Of a stretch of DNA of 64,000 bases, positions 52,982 to 61,159 are shown piece by piece; position 1 is the first letter of the stretch; the number at the start of each line of letters is the position of its first letter. The position numbers and the translations under genes were made by a program. The notes under the pieces are model-generated. The model ran no database searches. It was given only the letters and a program-made list of their open reading frames with translations, and was not told the origin of the DNA. This DNA comes from Aeromonas piscicola. GTDB lineage: Bacteria > Pseudomonadota > Gammaproteobacteria > Enterobacterales > Aeromonadaceae. The stretch spans positions 223,617-287,616 of the forward strand of contig NZ_CDBL01000073.1 in assembly GCF_000820005.1 (NCBI RefSeq), given 5' to 3'.

Positions 52982-53911
52982 CTATCTGCTTGTTGGCGCC
53001 CCTGCCGTGGTCGCCTGAGGCTGAGGCAGGGCACCTTCCTGAACGCGGCAAAACTGCAGAAAGCGGCGCAGGGTGGCCGAGTGGTATTTCTGCCGGTGCC
53101 AGATGAGGGAGAGCTGGCGGGGGAAGCGCCGGGCAAGGGAGAAGGCCACCAGCCGACCGGTCTGCAACCGATCCGACACCGCCAGGCGGGAGATGAAGGA
53201 GATCCCCAGCCCTTTTTCAACCGCCAGCATCACGGCCTCCAGGGTGTTGAGTTCCAGCCCTGCCTGCCAGCGGGGCAGCTCGGGCTGGATCTGCAGCTCG
53301 AACTGTTCGCGACTGCCCGACTGGGGTTCGCGCAGCACCCAGGTCTCATCGCTCAGCTGGCCGAGCGACAGGCGATTGCGCCGGGCGAGGGGATGGCCGG
53401 GGTGCGCCACGATCAGCATCTCGTCATCGAGCCAAGATTCGCTGACGAGATCCGGGTGGTGGTTCTGCCCCTCTATCAATGCCAGATCCAGCTCGAAGTT
53501 GGCCAGCAGATGGCAGAGCTTGTGGGTGTTGGTGATGGTGACCCTGGGGGGCAGGCCCAGCTCCTGTTTGCTGCTGGCCAGCAGGGTAGGGAGCAGGTAG
53601 TTGCCAATGGTCTGGCTGGCGCCGAGGCGCAGCTGGCCGCTCGGCTCGGCATCGGGGCTGAACAGGGTTTCGATATCCTGCATCCGGGTCAGCAACTCTT
53701 CGGCGGCCGGTTGCAGCAGGCGCCCCTCGTTGTTGAGCTGCAATCTGGGGTGGATGCGATCGAACAAGGGGGTGGCGAGCTGGCGCTCCAGCTCCTGCAA
53801 CGACTGGGAGACGGCACCCTTGCTCAGGCAGAGCTCGTTGGCGGCCAACCCCAAATTGCCGTAGCGGGCTATGGTGGCGAACACCTTGAGTTGTTGCAGG
53901 GTCAGTTTCAT
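52982..53911 (-). CDS. LysR-type regulator of the TDT transporter
   Basis: 309 residues, HTH at 18-37 (NLGLAANELCLSKGAVSQSL). The effector domain follows (GQLRLGASQTIGNYLLPTLL), the form seen in CysB/YeiE-like LysR proteins, many of which respond to anions. It is divergent from the TDT gene with about 100 bases between, so that gene is the probable target. Confidence 0.88.
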   Translation of the reverse strand: MKLTLQQLKVFATIARYGNLGLAANELCLSKGAVSQSLQELERQLATPLFDRIHPRLQLNNEGRLLQPAAEELLTRMQDIETLFSPDAEPSGQLRLGASQTIGNYLLPTLLASSKQELGLPPRVTITNTHKLCHLLANFELDLALIEGQNHHPDLVSESWLDDEMLIVAHPGHPLARRNRLSLGQLSDETWVLREPQSGSREQFELQIQPELPRWQAGLELNTLEAVMLAVEKGLGISFISRLAVSDRLQTGRLVAFSLARRFPRQLSLIWHRQKYHSATLRRFLQFCRVQEGALPQPQATTAGAPTSR

Positions 53912-53949
53912 GTTTGGTTATCCTGAACGATTGATTCAATTCATTTAGA

Positions 53950-53963
53950 TATCGTAAACGATA
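53950..53963. promoter_or_regulatory. Palindrome in the LysR/TDT divergent gap
   Basis: TATCGTAAACGATA is a perfect palindrome apart from the AA centre. It lies 39 bases before the LysR start and 48 before the TDT start, where LysR proteins bind. Its arms agree with the LysR T-N11-A idea. Confidence 0.5.
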
Positions 53964-54010
53964 GCCACTCTTTATCCTATGCACATCGTCTCTCACAAGA
54001 GGTTTCAGAC

Positions 54011-55003
54011 ATGATCGCAAGAACCCGTCAATCCTTAGGCAAAGCCCCGACCCCCATGGCGGGCCTGGCACTCGGGATCGCCAGTCTTGGTTGGTGCTGG
54101 GAAAATGCCGGTCAGTTCGATGGCCGCCTGCAACTGCTGGGCGCCGCCGTCGCCGCCGTGCTGCTGGTGATCCTCACCTTCAAGTTTCTGCTCCATCCGC
54201 GCCTGCTGTGGCAGGATCTGGCTCACCCCGTGGTGGGCAGCGTGGTGCCCACCTATGCCATGGGCACCATGGTGGTCTCCAAGGCGGTTGGCATGCTGAG
54301 CCCGGGTCTTGGCGAGGGGCTCTGGTTGTTTGCCGTGGTGCTGCACCTTCTCTTCCTGGCGACCTTCATCTGGCACAGGGCCAGACAGTTCGAGATCCAT
54401 CACATGGTACCGAGCTGGTTCGTGCCGCCTGTGGGTATTATCGTGGCTGACGTCGCCTTTCCCGGCGGCCAGTTTGCCGCGCTGGCCGACGGTCTGCTCT
54501 GGTTCGGCATGCTCTGCTACGCTCTGATGCTGCCGCTGATGCTCTACCGTCTTATCTTCAGCCATGAAGTGCCGGATGCTGCCAAGCCGACCATCGCCAT
54601 TCTGGCGGCCCCTGCCAGCCTGTCACTGGCCGGCTACCTGACGGTGACCGAGGATCCTTCCCTGCTGCTGGTAGCCGTGCTGCTGGGGATCGCCATCCTG
54701 ATGACCGGTATCATCTACCTGGCCTTCATCAAGCTGCTGCGTCTGCCGTTCTCACCTGGCTATGCCGCCTTCACCTTCCCGCTGGTGATAGGCGCCACCG
54801 CCCTGTTCAAGGTGGGGCACCTGCTGGCGCAGTGGCCGCAAGCGGCCCACTATGTGGAGCAGATCAACCTGCTGGCCCACTTCGAGCTGGGCGCCGCCAC
54901 CCTGATTGTCGGCTACGTGGCCCTGCGTTATCTGATGTTCTTCCTGCCGCTGGGTGACAGGAGCATGGCGCCCGACATGGCCCAGCACGGCGCCCGCCGC
55001 TAG
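54011..55003 (+). CDS. TDT family anion transporter (TehA-like)
   Basis: 330 residues with ten membrane segments and no long soluble part. Features of the tellurite-resistance/dicarboxylate transporter (TDT) family are present. FPLVIGATALFKVGHLLA, with its central Phe, resembles the gate of TehA-type channels. It may export sulfite, a dicarboxylate or another anion. The neighbouring LysR type and similar gene pairs elsewhere favour an inducible anion exporter (inference). Confidence 0.85.
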   Translation: MIARTRQSLGKAPTPMAGLALGIASLGWCWENAGQFDGRLQLLGAAVAAVLLVILTFKFLLHPRLLWQDLAHPVVGSVVPTYAMGTMVVSKAVGMLSPGLGEGLWLFAVVLHLLFLATFIWHRARQFEIHHMVPSWFVPPVGIIVADVAFPGGQFAALADGLLWFGMLCYALMLPLMLYRLIFSHEVPDAAKPTIAILAAPASLSLAGYLTVTEDPSLLLVAVLLGIAILMTGIIYLAFIKLLRLPFSPGYAAFTFPLVIGATALFKVGHLLAQWPQAAHYVEQINLLAHFELGAATLIVGYVALRYLMFFLPLGDRSMAPDMAQHGARR

Positions 55004-55095
55004 GCAAAGACTCCGCTGGAGAGCGATGGGATAAGGGGTCAGTCAACGAGAAGGGCATGCGTGATGACATGCTCCACTGACCAGACAGCAGCGAC

Positions 55096-55125
55096 AGCGC
55101 TTCACCATAGGTGGAGCGCTTTTTT
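55096..55125 (+). terminator. Terminator of the TDT gene
   Basis: AGCGCTTCACC (55096-55106) pairs with GGTGGAGCGCT (55110-55120) with one G-T pair, followed by TTTTTT. It lies 93 bases after the stop. Confidence 0.8.
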
Positions 55126-55277
55126 GTCTCTTCTCGCGGGTCGAAGGAGGGGGTCAGTCCCTGGCGGATCCATTTTTTGAACCAGCACTCACAGTGGGGG
55201 GCTTACGATGAATTTCACTGGTATTACCTGTCAGGACGAATACAATGCAACCCCATTTTCTTCGTTTGACCTCATTC

Positions 55278-56267
55278 ATGTCTGCCCAAGATCCTGTGTT
55301 TGACTCCTCTTTTCAGACCCGTTTGTTGCGCCCGCGTTACTGGCCGAGCTGGCTGGCGCTCGGTGCGCTTTGTCTGCTCGCCTTCGTGCCGCCCCGCTGG
55401 CGTGACAAGTTGGCAGAATGGCTGGCCCCACTGATCGTCAAGGTGTCCAAGAAGCAGATATACATAGCCAGGACCAACCTGGATATCTGCTTTGCTGACA
55501 AGAGCGACGCCGAGCGCGATGCCATCCTGATGACCTCCATTCGCATCGGCCTCAAGACCCTGCTCGGCTTCGGTGAGTTCACGGTGCGCAGCCCCGCCTA
55601 TCTGATGCGCCGCATCCAGGTGAGCGGCTGGGAACATATCGAGGCCGAACAGGCCGCCGGCCGCCCTGTGATCCTGGTGGTGCCCCACAGCTGGCCGGTC
55701 GATGCTGCCGGCTACTACTTCACCCAACGCGGGGTGCCCATGTGCACCATGATGAAAAGCTCCCGCAATCCGGTCTTTGACTGGCACCTCAACCGGGCCC
55801 GGGCCAAGAACGGTTGCCGCGTCTACGAGCGCAGCGCCGGCATCAAGGCGGTGATCCGGACCATCAAGGGGGGACACAGCTTCTTCTATCTGCCGGACCA
55901 GGATCATGGCCGCGAGAAGAGCATCTTTGCCCCCTTCTTCGGCTACCCCAAGGCGACCCTGCCGGCCCTGCCACGTCTGGTGCAGGTCAGCGGTGCCCGG
56001 GCCGTGCCCTTGCTGGCCTGCTATGACGAGGCGCACTACTGCTACCGTCTGGAGATAGAGGCGCCGTTTACGGATTACCCCAGTGCCGATCTGATGGCGG
56101 ATACGTGCCGCATGAATGACATGGTACAGCAGCAGCTGACCTGTCATCCCGGCCAGTACATGTGGTTCCTCAAGATCTTCGATACCCGCGAGGATCAGGA
56201 GGGGCCGGATGGCCTCTACGAAGAGGGCATTAAACGGATCCGGGGAGATCTTCCCCCTCGCCCCTGA
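55278..56267 (+). CDS. lpxM: LpxM-like lipid A acyltransferase, copy 1
   Basis: 329 residues from the ATG at 55278, matched to its paralog. One membrane helix near 25-38 is followed by the acyltransferase domain with His137-x4-Asp142 (VPHSWPVD), the catalytic pair. FFYLPDQDHGREKSIFAPFF and QYMWFLKIF are typical of LpxM rather than LpxL. It adds the last secondary acyl chain to Kdo2-lipid A at the inner membrane. A very similar gene follows. Confidence 0.9.
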   Translation: MSAQDPVFDSSFQTRLLRPRYWPSWLALGALCLLAFVPPRWRDKLAEWLAPLIVKVSKKQIYIARTNLDICFADKSDAERDAILMTSIRIGLKTLLGFGEFTVRSPAYLMRRIQVSGWEHIEAEQAAGRPVILVVPHSWPVDAAGYYFTQRGVPMCTMMKSSRNPVFDWHLNRARAKNGCRVYERSAGIKAVIRTIKGGHSFFYLPDQDHGREKSIFAPFFGYPKATLPALPRLVQVSGARAVPLLACYDEAHYCYRLEIEAPFTDYPSADLMADTCRMNDMVQQQLTCHPGQYMWFLKIFDTREDQEGPDGLYEEGIKRIRGDLPPRP

Positions 56268-56289
56268 GGGTGTGTCAGCGCTGTTTGTC

Positions 56290-56311
56290 ATGGCCCTTCG
56301 GGGCCATTTTT
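56290..56311 (+). terminator. Terminator between the two acyltransferase genes
   Basis: ATGGCCC (56290-56296), loop TTCG, GGGCCAT (56301-56307), then TTTT. It separates the transcripts of the two paralogs. Confidence 0.85.
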
Positions 56312-56415
56312 GTGGGCGCCGCGCCCAAGATGGTGCAGCCCCTTGCACCCCAAAGTGGAAAAAAATATCAGGATAATTAAAATAACCGTTTCTTTTCTAT
56401 GACTTGATGGCGGCC

Positions 56416-57402
56416 ATGTCCTCACACGATCCGGTTTTTGACACCTCATTTCATGCCCATCTGCTTCACCCGCGCTGGTGGGGCAGCTGGCTGGCGCTCG
56501 GTCTGTTGTGCCTGCTGGCGCTGGTTCCCCACGGGCTGCGCGATCGTTTTGCCAATGTCATGGCACCTGCCTTGCTGCGCTTTTCCAGGAAACAGGCCTA
56601 TATCGCCGAGACCAACCTCAAGATCTGCTTTCCCGAGCTGGATGCGGCCGGGCGCCGCACACTGCTGCTCAAGGCGATCCGCACCGGCCTCAAGACCTTC
56701 ATGGGCTTTGGCGAGCTGACCCTGCGCAGCGCAGCGCATCTCAAGCGCCGCATCAAGGTGCAGGGCTGGGAACATATAGCGGCGGAGCAGGCCGCAGGGC
56801 GGCCCATGATACTGGTGGTGCCTCACACCTGGGCGGTGGACATGATTGGCCGCTACCTGACCGATGAGGGTCTTGCGCTCTGTACCATGATGAAGAGCCC
56901 GAAAGATCAGGTGTTTGACTGGTATATCAACCGCGAGCGATCCAAAGCCGGCAAGGTGTATGAGCGCAGTGTCGGCATCAAACCGGCCATAAAGGCCATC
57001 CGCAGTGGCTATAACTTCTTCTACCTGCCGGATCAGGATCATGGTCGTGAGAAGAGCATCTTCATCCCTTTCTTCGGTCACCCCAAGGCGACTCTGCCAG
57101 CCCTGCCCAAGCTGGTGAAGCTGACCGGTGCCCGTGCTGTGCCCATCCTTGCCTGCTATGACGAAGATGAAGAGTGCTACCGGCTTGAGATTGAACCCCC
57201 GTTTGATCCATATCCCACGGACGATTTGACCGCTGACGTCAACGCTATGAACCGCATGGTGGAGCGGCAGCTGCGCCGTCATCCCGAGCAGTACATGTGG
57301 TTTCTCAAGATCTTCGAAACCCAGGAACATCAAGAAGGGGAGGATGGTCTCTACGAAGAGGGGATTAAGCGGATCCGCAGCGGTTTGCCACCCGAACCCT
57401 GA
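56416..57402 (+). CDS. LpxM-like lipid A acyltransferase, copy 2
   Basis: 328 residues, aligned without gaps to copy 1 over the first 150 residues. It has the same catalytic pair His137/Asp142 (VPHTWAVD), the same FYLPDQDHGREKSIF, and an almost equal end (GLYEEGIKRIRSGLPPEP). The start at 56416 is chosen to match copy 1; no strong ribosome site is seen, so translation may be weak or regulated. Its own upstream gap is AT-rich, suggesting separate control. It may use another acyl chain or growth condition (inference). Confidence 0.87.
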   Translation: MSSHDPVFDTSFHAHLLHPRWWGSWLALGLLCLLALVPHGLRDRFANVMAPALLRFSRKQAYIAETNLKICFPELDAAGRRTLLLKAIRTGLKTFMGFGELTLRSAAHLKRRIKVQGWEHIAAEQAAGRPMILVVPHTWAVDMIGRYLTDEGLALCTMMKSPKDQVFDWYINRERSKAGKVYERSVGIKPAIKAIRSGYNFFYLPDQDHGREKSIFIPFFGHPKATLPALPKLVKLTGARAVPILACYDEDEECYRLEIEPPFDPYPTDDLTADVNAMNRMVERQLRRHPEQYMWFLKIFETQEHQEGEDGLYEEGIKRIRSGLPPEP

Positions 57403-57580
57403 AGGGAAATACACCGGCTGGCGTGTTGAGCACAGGCGGGTGACAACTGCTTGTCATTCAGGCAGTTTGGTGGACAAAAAGTCGGCAATCAGGGCGCCGC
57501 GGGGCGCCAGATAACAGGGATATGCAAGCTGGCCCCGCAGGGGCTATCTTCTGATGCGCAAATAGGGTAAAAGGGCGGCC

Positions 57581-58441
57581 ATGAAAATTCCAAATCGAAT
57601 CCAACCTCTGGTTGATGACGGCCTGGTCGATGACGTCATCAGCCGGCTGATGAGCGGCAAAGAGGCCGACGTCTATGTGGTGCGCTGCGGTGACGAGATC
57701 CGCTGCGCCAAGGTCTATAAAGAGGCGTCCAAGCGCAGCTTCAAGCAGGCCGTGGTCTATCAGGAAGGGCGCAAGGTACGCAACAGCCGCAGCGCCCGCG
57801 CCATGGAGAAGGGCTCCAAGTACGGTCGCAAACAGCACGAAGAGGTGTGGCAGAACACCGAAGTTGACGCCCTGTTCAAGCTGGCGGCGGCCGGGGTGCG
57901 GGTGCCGCAGCCCTATGTCTGCCTCGACGGCGTGCTGCTGATGGAGCTCATCACCGACGAGGAGGGCAACGTGGCCCCCCGTCTCAACGACGTGGCGCTC
58001 TCGCCCGAGCAGGCCATCGCCGATCACGCCAAGGTGATCCGCTACGTGGTGCGCATGCTCTGTGCCGGCCTCATCCACGGCGACCTTTCCGAATTCAACG
58101 TGCTGGTGGATGCCCAGGGGCCCGTCATCATAGACCTGCCCCAGGTGGTGGATGCCGCCGCCAACAACCAGGCCAAGGCCATGCTGGAGCGGGATGTCAA
58201 CAACATGCGCAACTACTACGGCATGTATGCCCCAGAGCTGCTCAAGACCCGCTACGCCAAGGAGATGTGGGCGCTGTTCGAAGATGGTAAGCTGACCCCC
58301 GAGAGCGAGCTGACCGGCCTGTTCGAGGAGAGCACCGAGGCCATCGACATCGATGCCGTGCTGCACGAGATCGAGAGCGCCGAAGAGGAGGCGCTGGCCC
58401 GTCAGGCACGAATGAAGGCCGAGCAGGAAGACAGCTACTGA
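57581..58441 (+). CDS. RIO-type serine/threonine kinase (PA4780-like)
   Basis: 286 residues. The ATP loop SGKEADVY (25-32), Lys44, the catalytic HGDLSEFN (Asp168) and metal-binding IDLPQ (Asp185) are all as in RIO1 kinases. A charged helical tail follows. Bacterial RIO kinases of this type are cytosolic and their substrates are poorly known. It stands alone with its own terminator. Confidence 0.92.
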   Translation: MKIPNRIQPLVDDGLVDDVISRLMSGKEADVYVVRCGDEIRCAKVYKEASKRSFKQAVVYQEGRKVRNSRSARAMEKGSKYGRKQHEEVWQNTEVDALFKLAAAGVRVPQPYVCLDGVLLMELITDEEGNVAPRLNDVALSPEQAIADHAKVIRYVVRMLCAGLIHGDLSEFNVLVDAQGPVIIDLPQVVDAAANNQAKAMLERDVNNMRNYYGMYAPELLKTRYAKEMWALFEDGKLTPESELTGLFEESTEAIDIDAVLHEIESAEEEALARQARMKAEQEDSY

Positions 58442-58474
58442 TCCCCGCCATCATCACCTCATCAGTCACACCAT

Positions 58475-58498
58475 GAGCGCCTTGGAGGCGCTCTTTTT
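58475..58498. terminator. Terminator after the RIO kinase gene
   Basis: GAGCGCCT (58475-58482) and AGGCGCTC (58486-58493) pair around TGG and are followed by TTTTT. The converging GNAT gene ends at its edge. Confidence 0.85.
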
Positions 58499-59045
58499 AT
58501 GGCCGTGATTTGCACCCGTGCCGAGTCAGGCTGGTGGCCATCCCGGGGGAGAGCCGGTAAAACCGAACCCAGCAGCCATCCCCTGCATGGTAGCGGCGAT
58601 CCAGTAATTGTCCGTTGGCGGCCGCTATGACCTTGAGGGAGGCGCCGTTGGCTTCGTCGCAGCTGATGAGCAGGGGCTCGGTCAGCACAGCTTGCTGCAA
58701 CCAGCGCAGCAGGGTGCGGGCGATCCCTTCTCCACGGCGGGAAGGGCGGGTTTCATAGCCTATGTGGCCAAGCCACGCCAGGGTGGCAGGATTGTCGCCG
58801 TGGCGCAGGCGCAGGGCCCCAAGGATCTCGCCCTTCTCAAGGGCAAAGTAGGTGGTGGTGGGCGGGTAGTCCGGCGGTAGATGCCGTCCATCGGCATGGG
58901 CGAGCAGATCCTGCAGCCACTGGTCAGGGTCAAACTGCGCCACCTGATAGAGCGGCAGGCCCGCTTCACCGCACTCGGCCACATAACGGCGATAGGCGGG
59001 CGCATCGGAAAGTTGCGCGGCCCGGCACTCGATGGTGGCCGTCAT
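58497..59045 (-). CDS. GNAT family N-acetyltransferase
   Basis: 182 residues. IGYETRPSRRGEGIARTLLR (about 96-115) is motif A with the R-x-x-G-x-A acetyl-CoA loop, and LISCDEANGASLKVIAAANG is motif B. The form is close to the YjcF/ElaA-like single-domain enzymes. Its ATG overlaps the stop of the diguanylate cyclase gene, so the two are one operon. Substrate unknown. Confidence 0.85.
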   Translation of the reverse strand: MTATIECRAAQLSDAPAYRRYVAECGEAGLPLYQVAQFDPDQWLQDLLAHADGRHLPPDYPPTTTYFALEKGEILGALRLRHGDNPATLAWLGHIGYETRPSRRGEGIARTLLRWLQQAVLTEPLLISCDEANGASLKVIAAANGQLLDRRYHAGDGCWVRFYRLSPGMATSLTRHGCKSRP

Positions 59046-60280
59046 GAGCGCAGCCCTGCCCTCTGCAGTGGCTGGGGCGCGCTGTGGTGGGGCTCCTGCA
59101 TGCAGGCACGCTGCCGCCCCGTCTGCTTGGCGGCGTAGAGCGCCAGATCCGCCCGCAGATAGGCCTGTTCGAAGGTTTCCCCCGGCTGCAGCGAGGTGAG
59201 GCCCATGCTGAGGCTGATGGGGCCGCCCGCCAGCCAGCGGGTCGCCTCTGTGACCTCTTGCTGCAGGGCGTGGCAGTAGCCGGGCAGCGTCTGCGGCGTC
59301 TCCATCACTAGCAAGGCCAGTTCGTCGCCACCGAGGCGCCCGGCCAGCCCCGCCGGGGGCAGGTTCTCCCGGATCACCCGGCCCACCACCCGCAGCATGG
59401 CATCACCAGCGGGATGACCGTGCCGGTCGTTGATCAGCTTGAAGTTGTCCAGATCGATCAGCAGCAGCTGGCATGGGCGGGCGTGTCGGCGTGCGCGCGC
59501 CGCCAGCTGCAGCTCGAAATGGTGGCGACTGTCCAGTCCGGTCAGGGCGTCCAGATTGGCGCGCCGTTCCAGCTCGCGCTGGGTTGCCAGCAGCGCCTGC
59601 TGCTGGCGGGTGTGCACCAGGCTGAGCAACAGATAGCTGCGGGCTATGGTAAAGAGCAGGCTGAGCAGGATCACGGGCCCGAGCAGGGGATCGGTAAAGG
59701 TGGTGGCCGCGGACTCAGGCAGCCAGAAGTGCTTGGCGATCCGCAGCAGTTGCAACAGCAGCTGCAGGCCGAGCAGCAGGATGGCAAAGCGCAGCACCCG
59801 ATAGACGGGGGCCAGCCGTTGATAACGCCAGAGCTGCCAGATCAGCACGGCCATCTGCAGCGAGAGCACGGCAGAGAGCACTATGATCCGGCTGTGCACA
59901 TCGGACAGCGGCCGCAGGCTGGCGGTCAGGGCAAACAGCGCGAAGCCGGTGAGGGCGATGGCGGGGCAGAGCCAGTCCAGCCGGTCCGCCTCGCGCCGAA
60001 AGAAATGACGCAGGCCCCGCTCATAGAGCAAGGGGGTGGCGATCAGCAGCAGGTTGGTCAGCAGAATATTGGCGAGGGAGGTCTCCCCCGCGAGCGGGCG
60101 GATCAGCAGGCAGCCGAAGGCGGCAGCGATGGCCAGCTCGCTGGCCGACCAGTAAAGCAGGGCCCGGATGCGGCGCTGGGTATGCCACACATAGGCGAAA
60201 ATGGCCGCGACCCCGACGTGCGACAGCGTGACAAATAGCACCAGGCTCAACAATTGCGCTGAGGAAAACAGAGTTTGCAT
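59042..60280 (-). CDS. Membrane diguanylate cyclase with GGDEL active site
   Basis: 412 residues from the second of two adjacent ATG codons. Seven or eight membrane helices in the first 225 residues form a MASE-like sensor. The cyclase domain has DLDNFKLINDRHGHPAGD and the active-site string GGDEL in place of GGDEF. The substitution of the last Phe is tolerated in some active enzymes, but activity is not certain. No RxxD inhibitory site is seen. Next gene is overlapped by four bases. Confidence 0.87.
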   Translation of the reverse strand: MQTLFSSAQLLSLVLFVTLSHVGVAAIFAYVWHTQRRIRALLYWSASELAIAAAFGCLLIRPLAGETSLANILLTNLLLIATPLLYERGLRHFFRREADRLDWLCPAIALTGFALFALTASLRPLSDVHSRIIVLSAVLSLQMAVLIWQLWRYQRLAPVYRVLRFAILLLGLQLLLQLLRIAKHFWLPESAATTFTDPLLGPVILLSLLFTIARSYLLLSLVHTRQQQALLATQRELERRANLDALTGLDSRHHFELQLAARARRHARPCQLLLIDLDNFKLINDRHGHPAGDAMLRVVGRVIRENLPPAGLAGRLGGDELALLVMETPQTLPGYCHALQQEVTEATRWLAGGPISLSMGLTSLQPGETFEQAYLRADLALYAAKQTGRQRACMQEPHHSAPQPLQRAGLRS

Positions 60281-60496
60281 CAAGGGGTCTCTCTGGGCTC
60301 GTCCTGCCGGTCACTGTGTCTCGACCCAGGGGGTCACCATGACAGTGCCGGATCACAACATGAATCCAGCCCATTATCAATGGCTTGGACTGCTGGATCT
60401 CGATCCTGGCCACAACCGGATCGATAGCTGCTGCTGACTCGATTCATCAAGCGCCCAAGACGGAGTTTGTCGATCACGCCGCCCATCTGGGGAGTG

Positions 60497-60975
60497 TCAG
60501 GCTGGTTGCACTGGCAGCGCCATGACGGTGGCCTCCCGGCCCAGGTGGGCCAGCAGGCGGCGTACATGATGAGGGTGGCGGTATTGACCAGCGGGTGGCA
60601 CTGCACCTGTTCGGCATGCCAGATGGTTTGGTCCACCACCAGCGTCACCGCCCGCTCGGTGTCGCGCACCATGGCGAGCAGGGTGACGGCGCCCGGGGTA
60701 AGACCGAGCACGGCAACCAGCCGCTCGGGAGAGCCAAAGCTCAGCCGCTTGACCCCGAGTGCTGTGGCCAGCGCCTTGAGATCGACCCGGCTCTGCTCCG
60801 GCGCCACCACCAGAAACAGCCGCTCGCTCCTGGGGTCGCGCAAAAACAGGTTTTTGGTCCTGGCGGCGGGCAGGTCGGGCAGCAGCTTGCTCGCCTCCTC
60901 ACAGGTGAAGACGGGGGCATGGTTGATGCGCTGGTAGGAAATGGCCAGCCGGTCCAGCAGGGAATAAAGTGTCAC
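60497..60975 (-). pseudogene. YbaK/ProX-type aminoacyl-tRNA deacylase, frameshifted
   Basis: The start is a GTG at 60975 with GAGGAG before it. The frame reads through the family landmarks (HAPVFTCEEASKLLPDLPAA, RTKNLFLRDPRSERLFLVV, WHAEQVQCHPLVNTATLIM) and then loses register at about 60564. With one extra base it continues VRRLLAHLGREATVMALPVQ and stops at 60497, a normal 159-residue end. As written, the frame runs on to 60334 with unrelated residues. Members clear mischarged Ala- or Cys-tRNA(Pro). The protein may still fold if the last helix is dispensable. Confidence 0.75.
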
Positions 60976-61109
60976 TATGGCTCCTCGTGTCGGGCGAACA
61001 GGTGCAGGGAATGGGCGGCGATGACAGGGCTCCTGGCTCATGGGCAGAGGGTCGAGCTTACCAGCTTGGCCCCTGCCGCGCAGCCTGGCGTGGCAATTGC
61101 GGCCAGGCA

Positions 61110-61125
61110 CTGTATGAACGTACAA
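61110..61125. promoter_or_regulatory. LexA (SOS) box of polB
   Basis: CTGTATGAACGTACAA is one base from the CTG-N10-CAG form and has the typical TAT/GTA inner arms. It lies 35 bases before the polB start. E. coli polB (dinA) is likewise LexA-controlled. Confidence 0.75.
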
Positions 61126-61159
61126 TAGTCTCATCCCAAGGCCGACCCCTTTATCCTGA

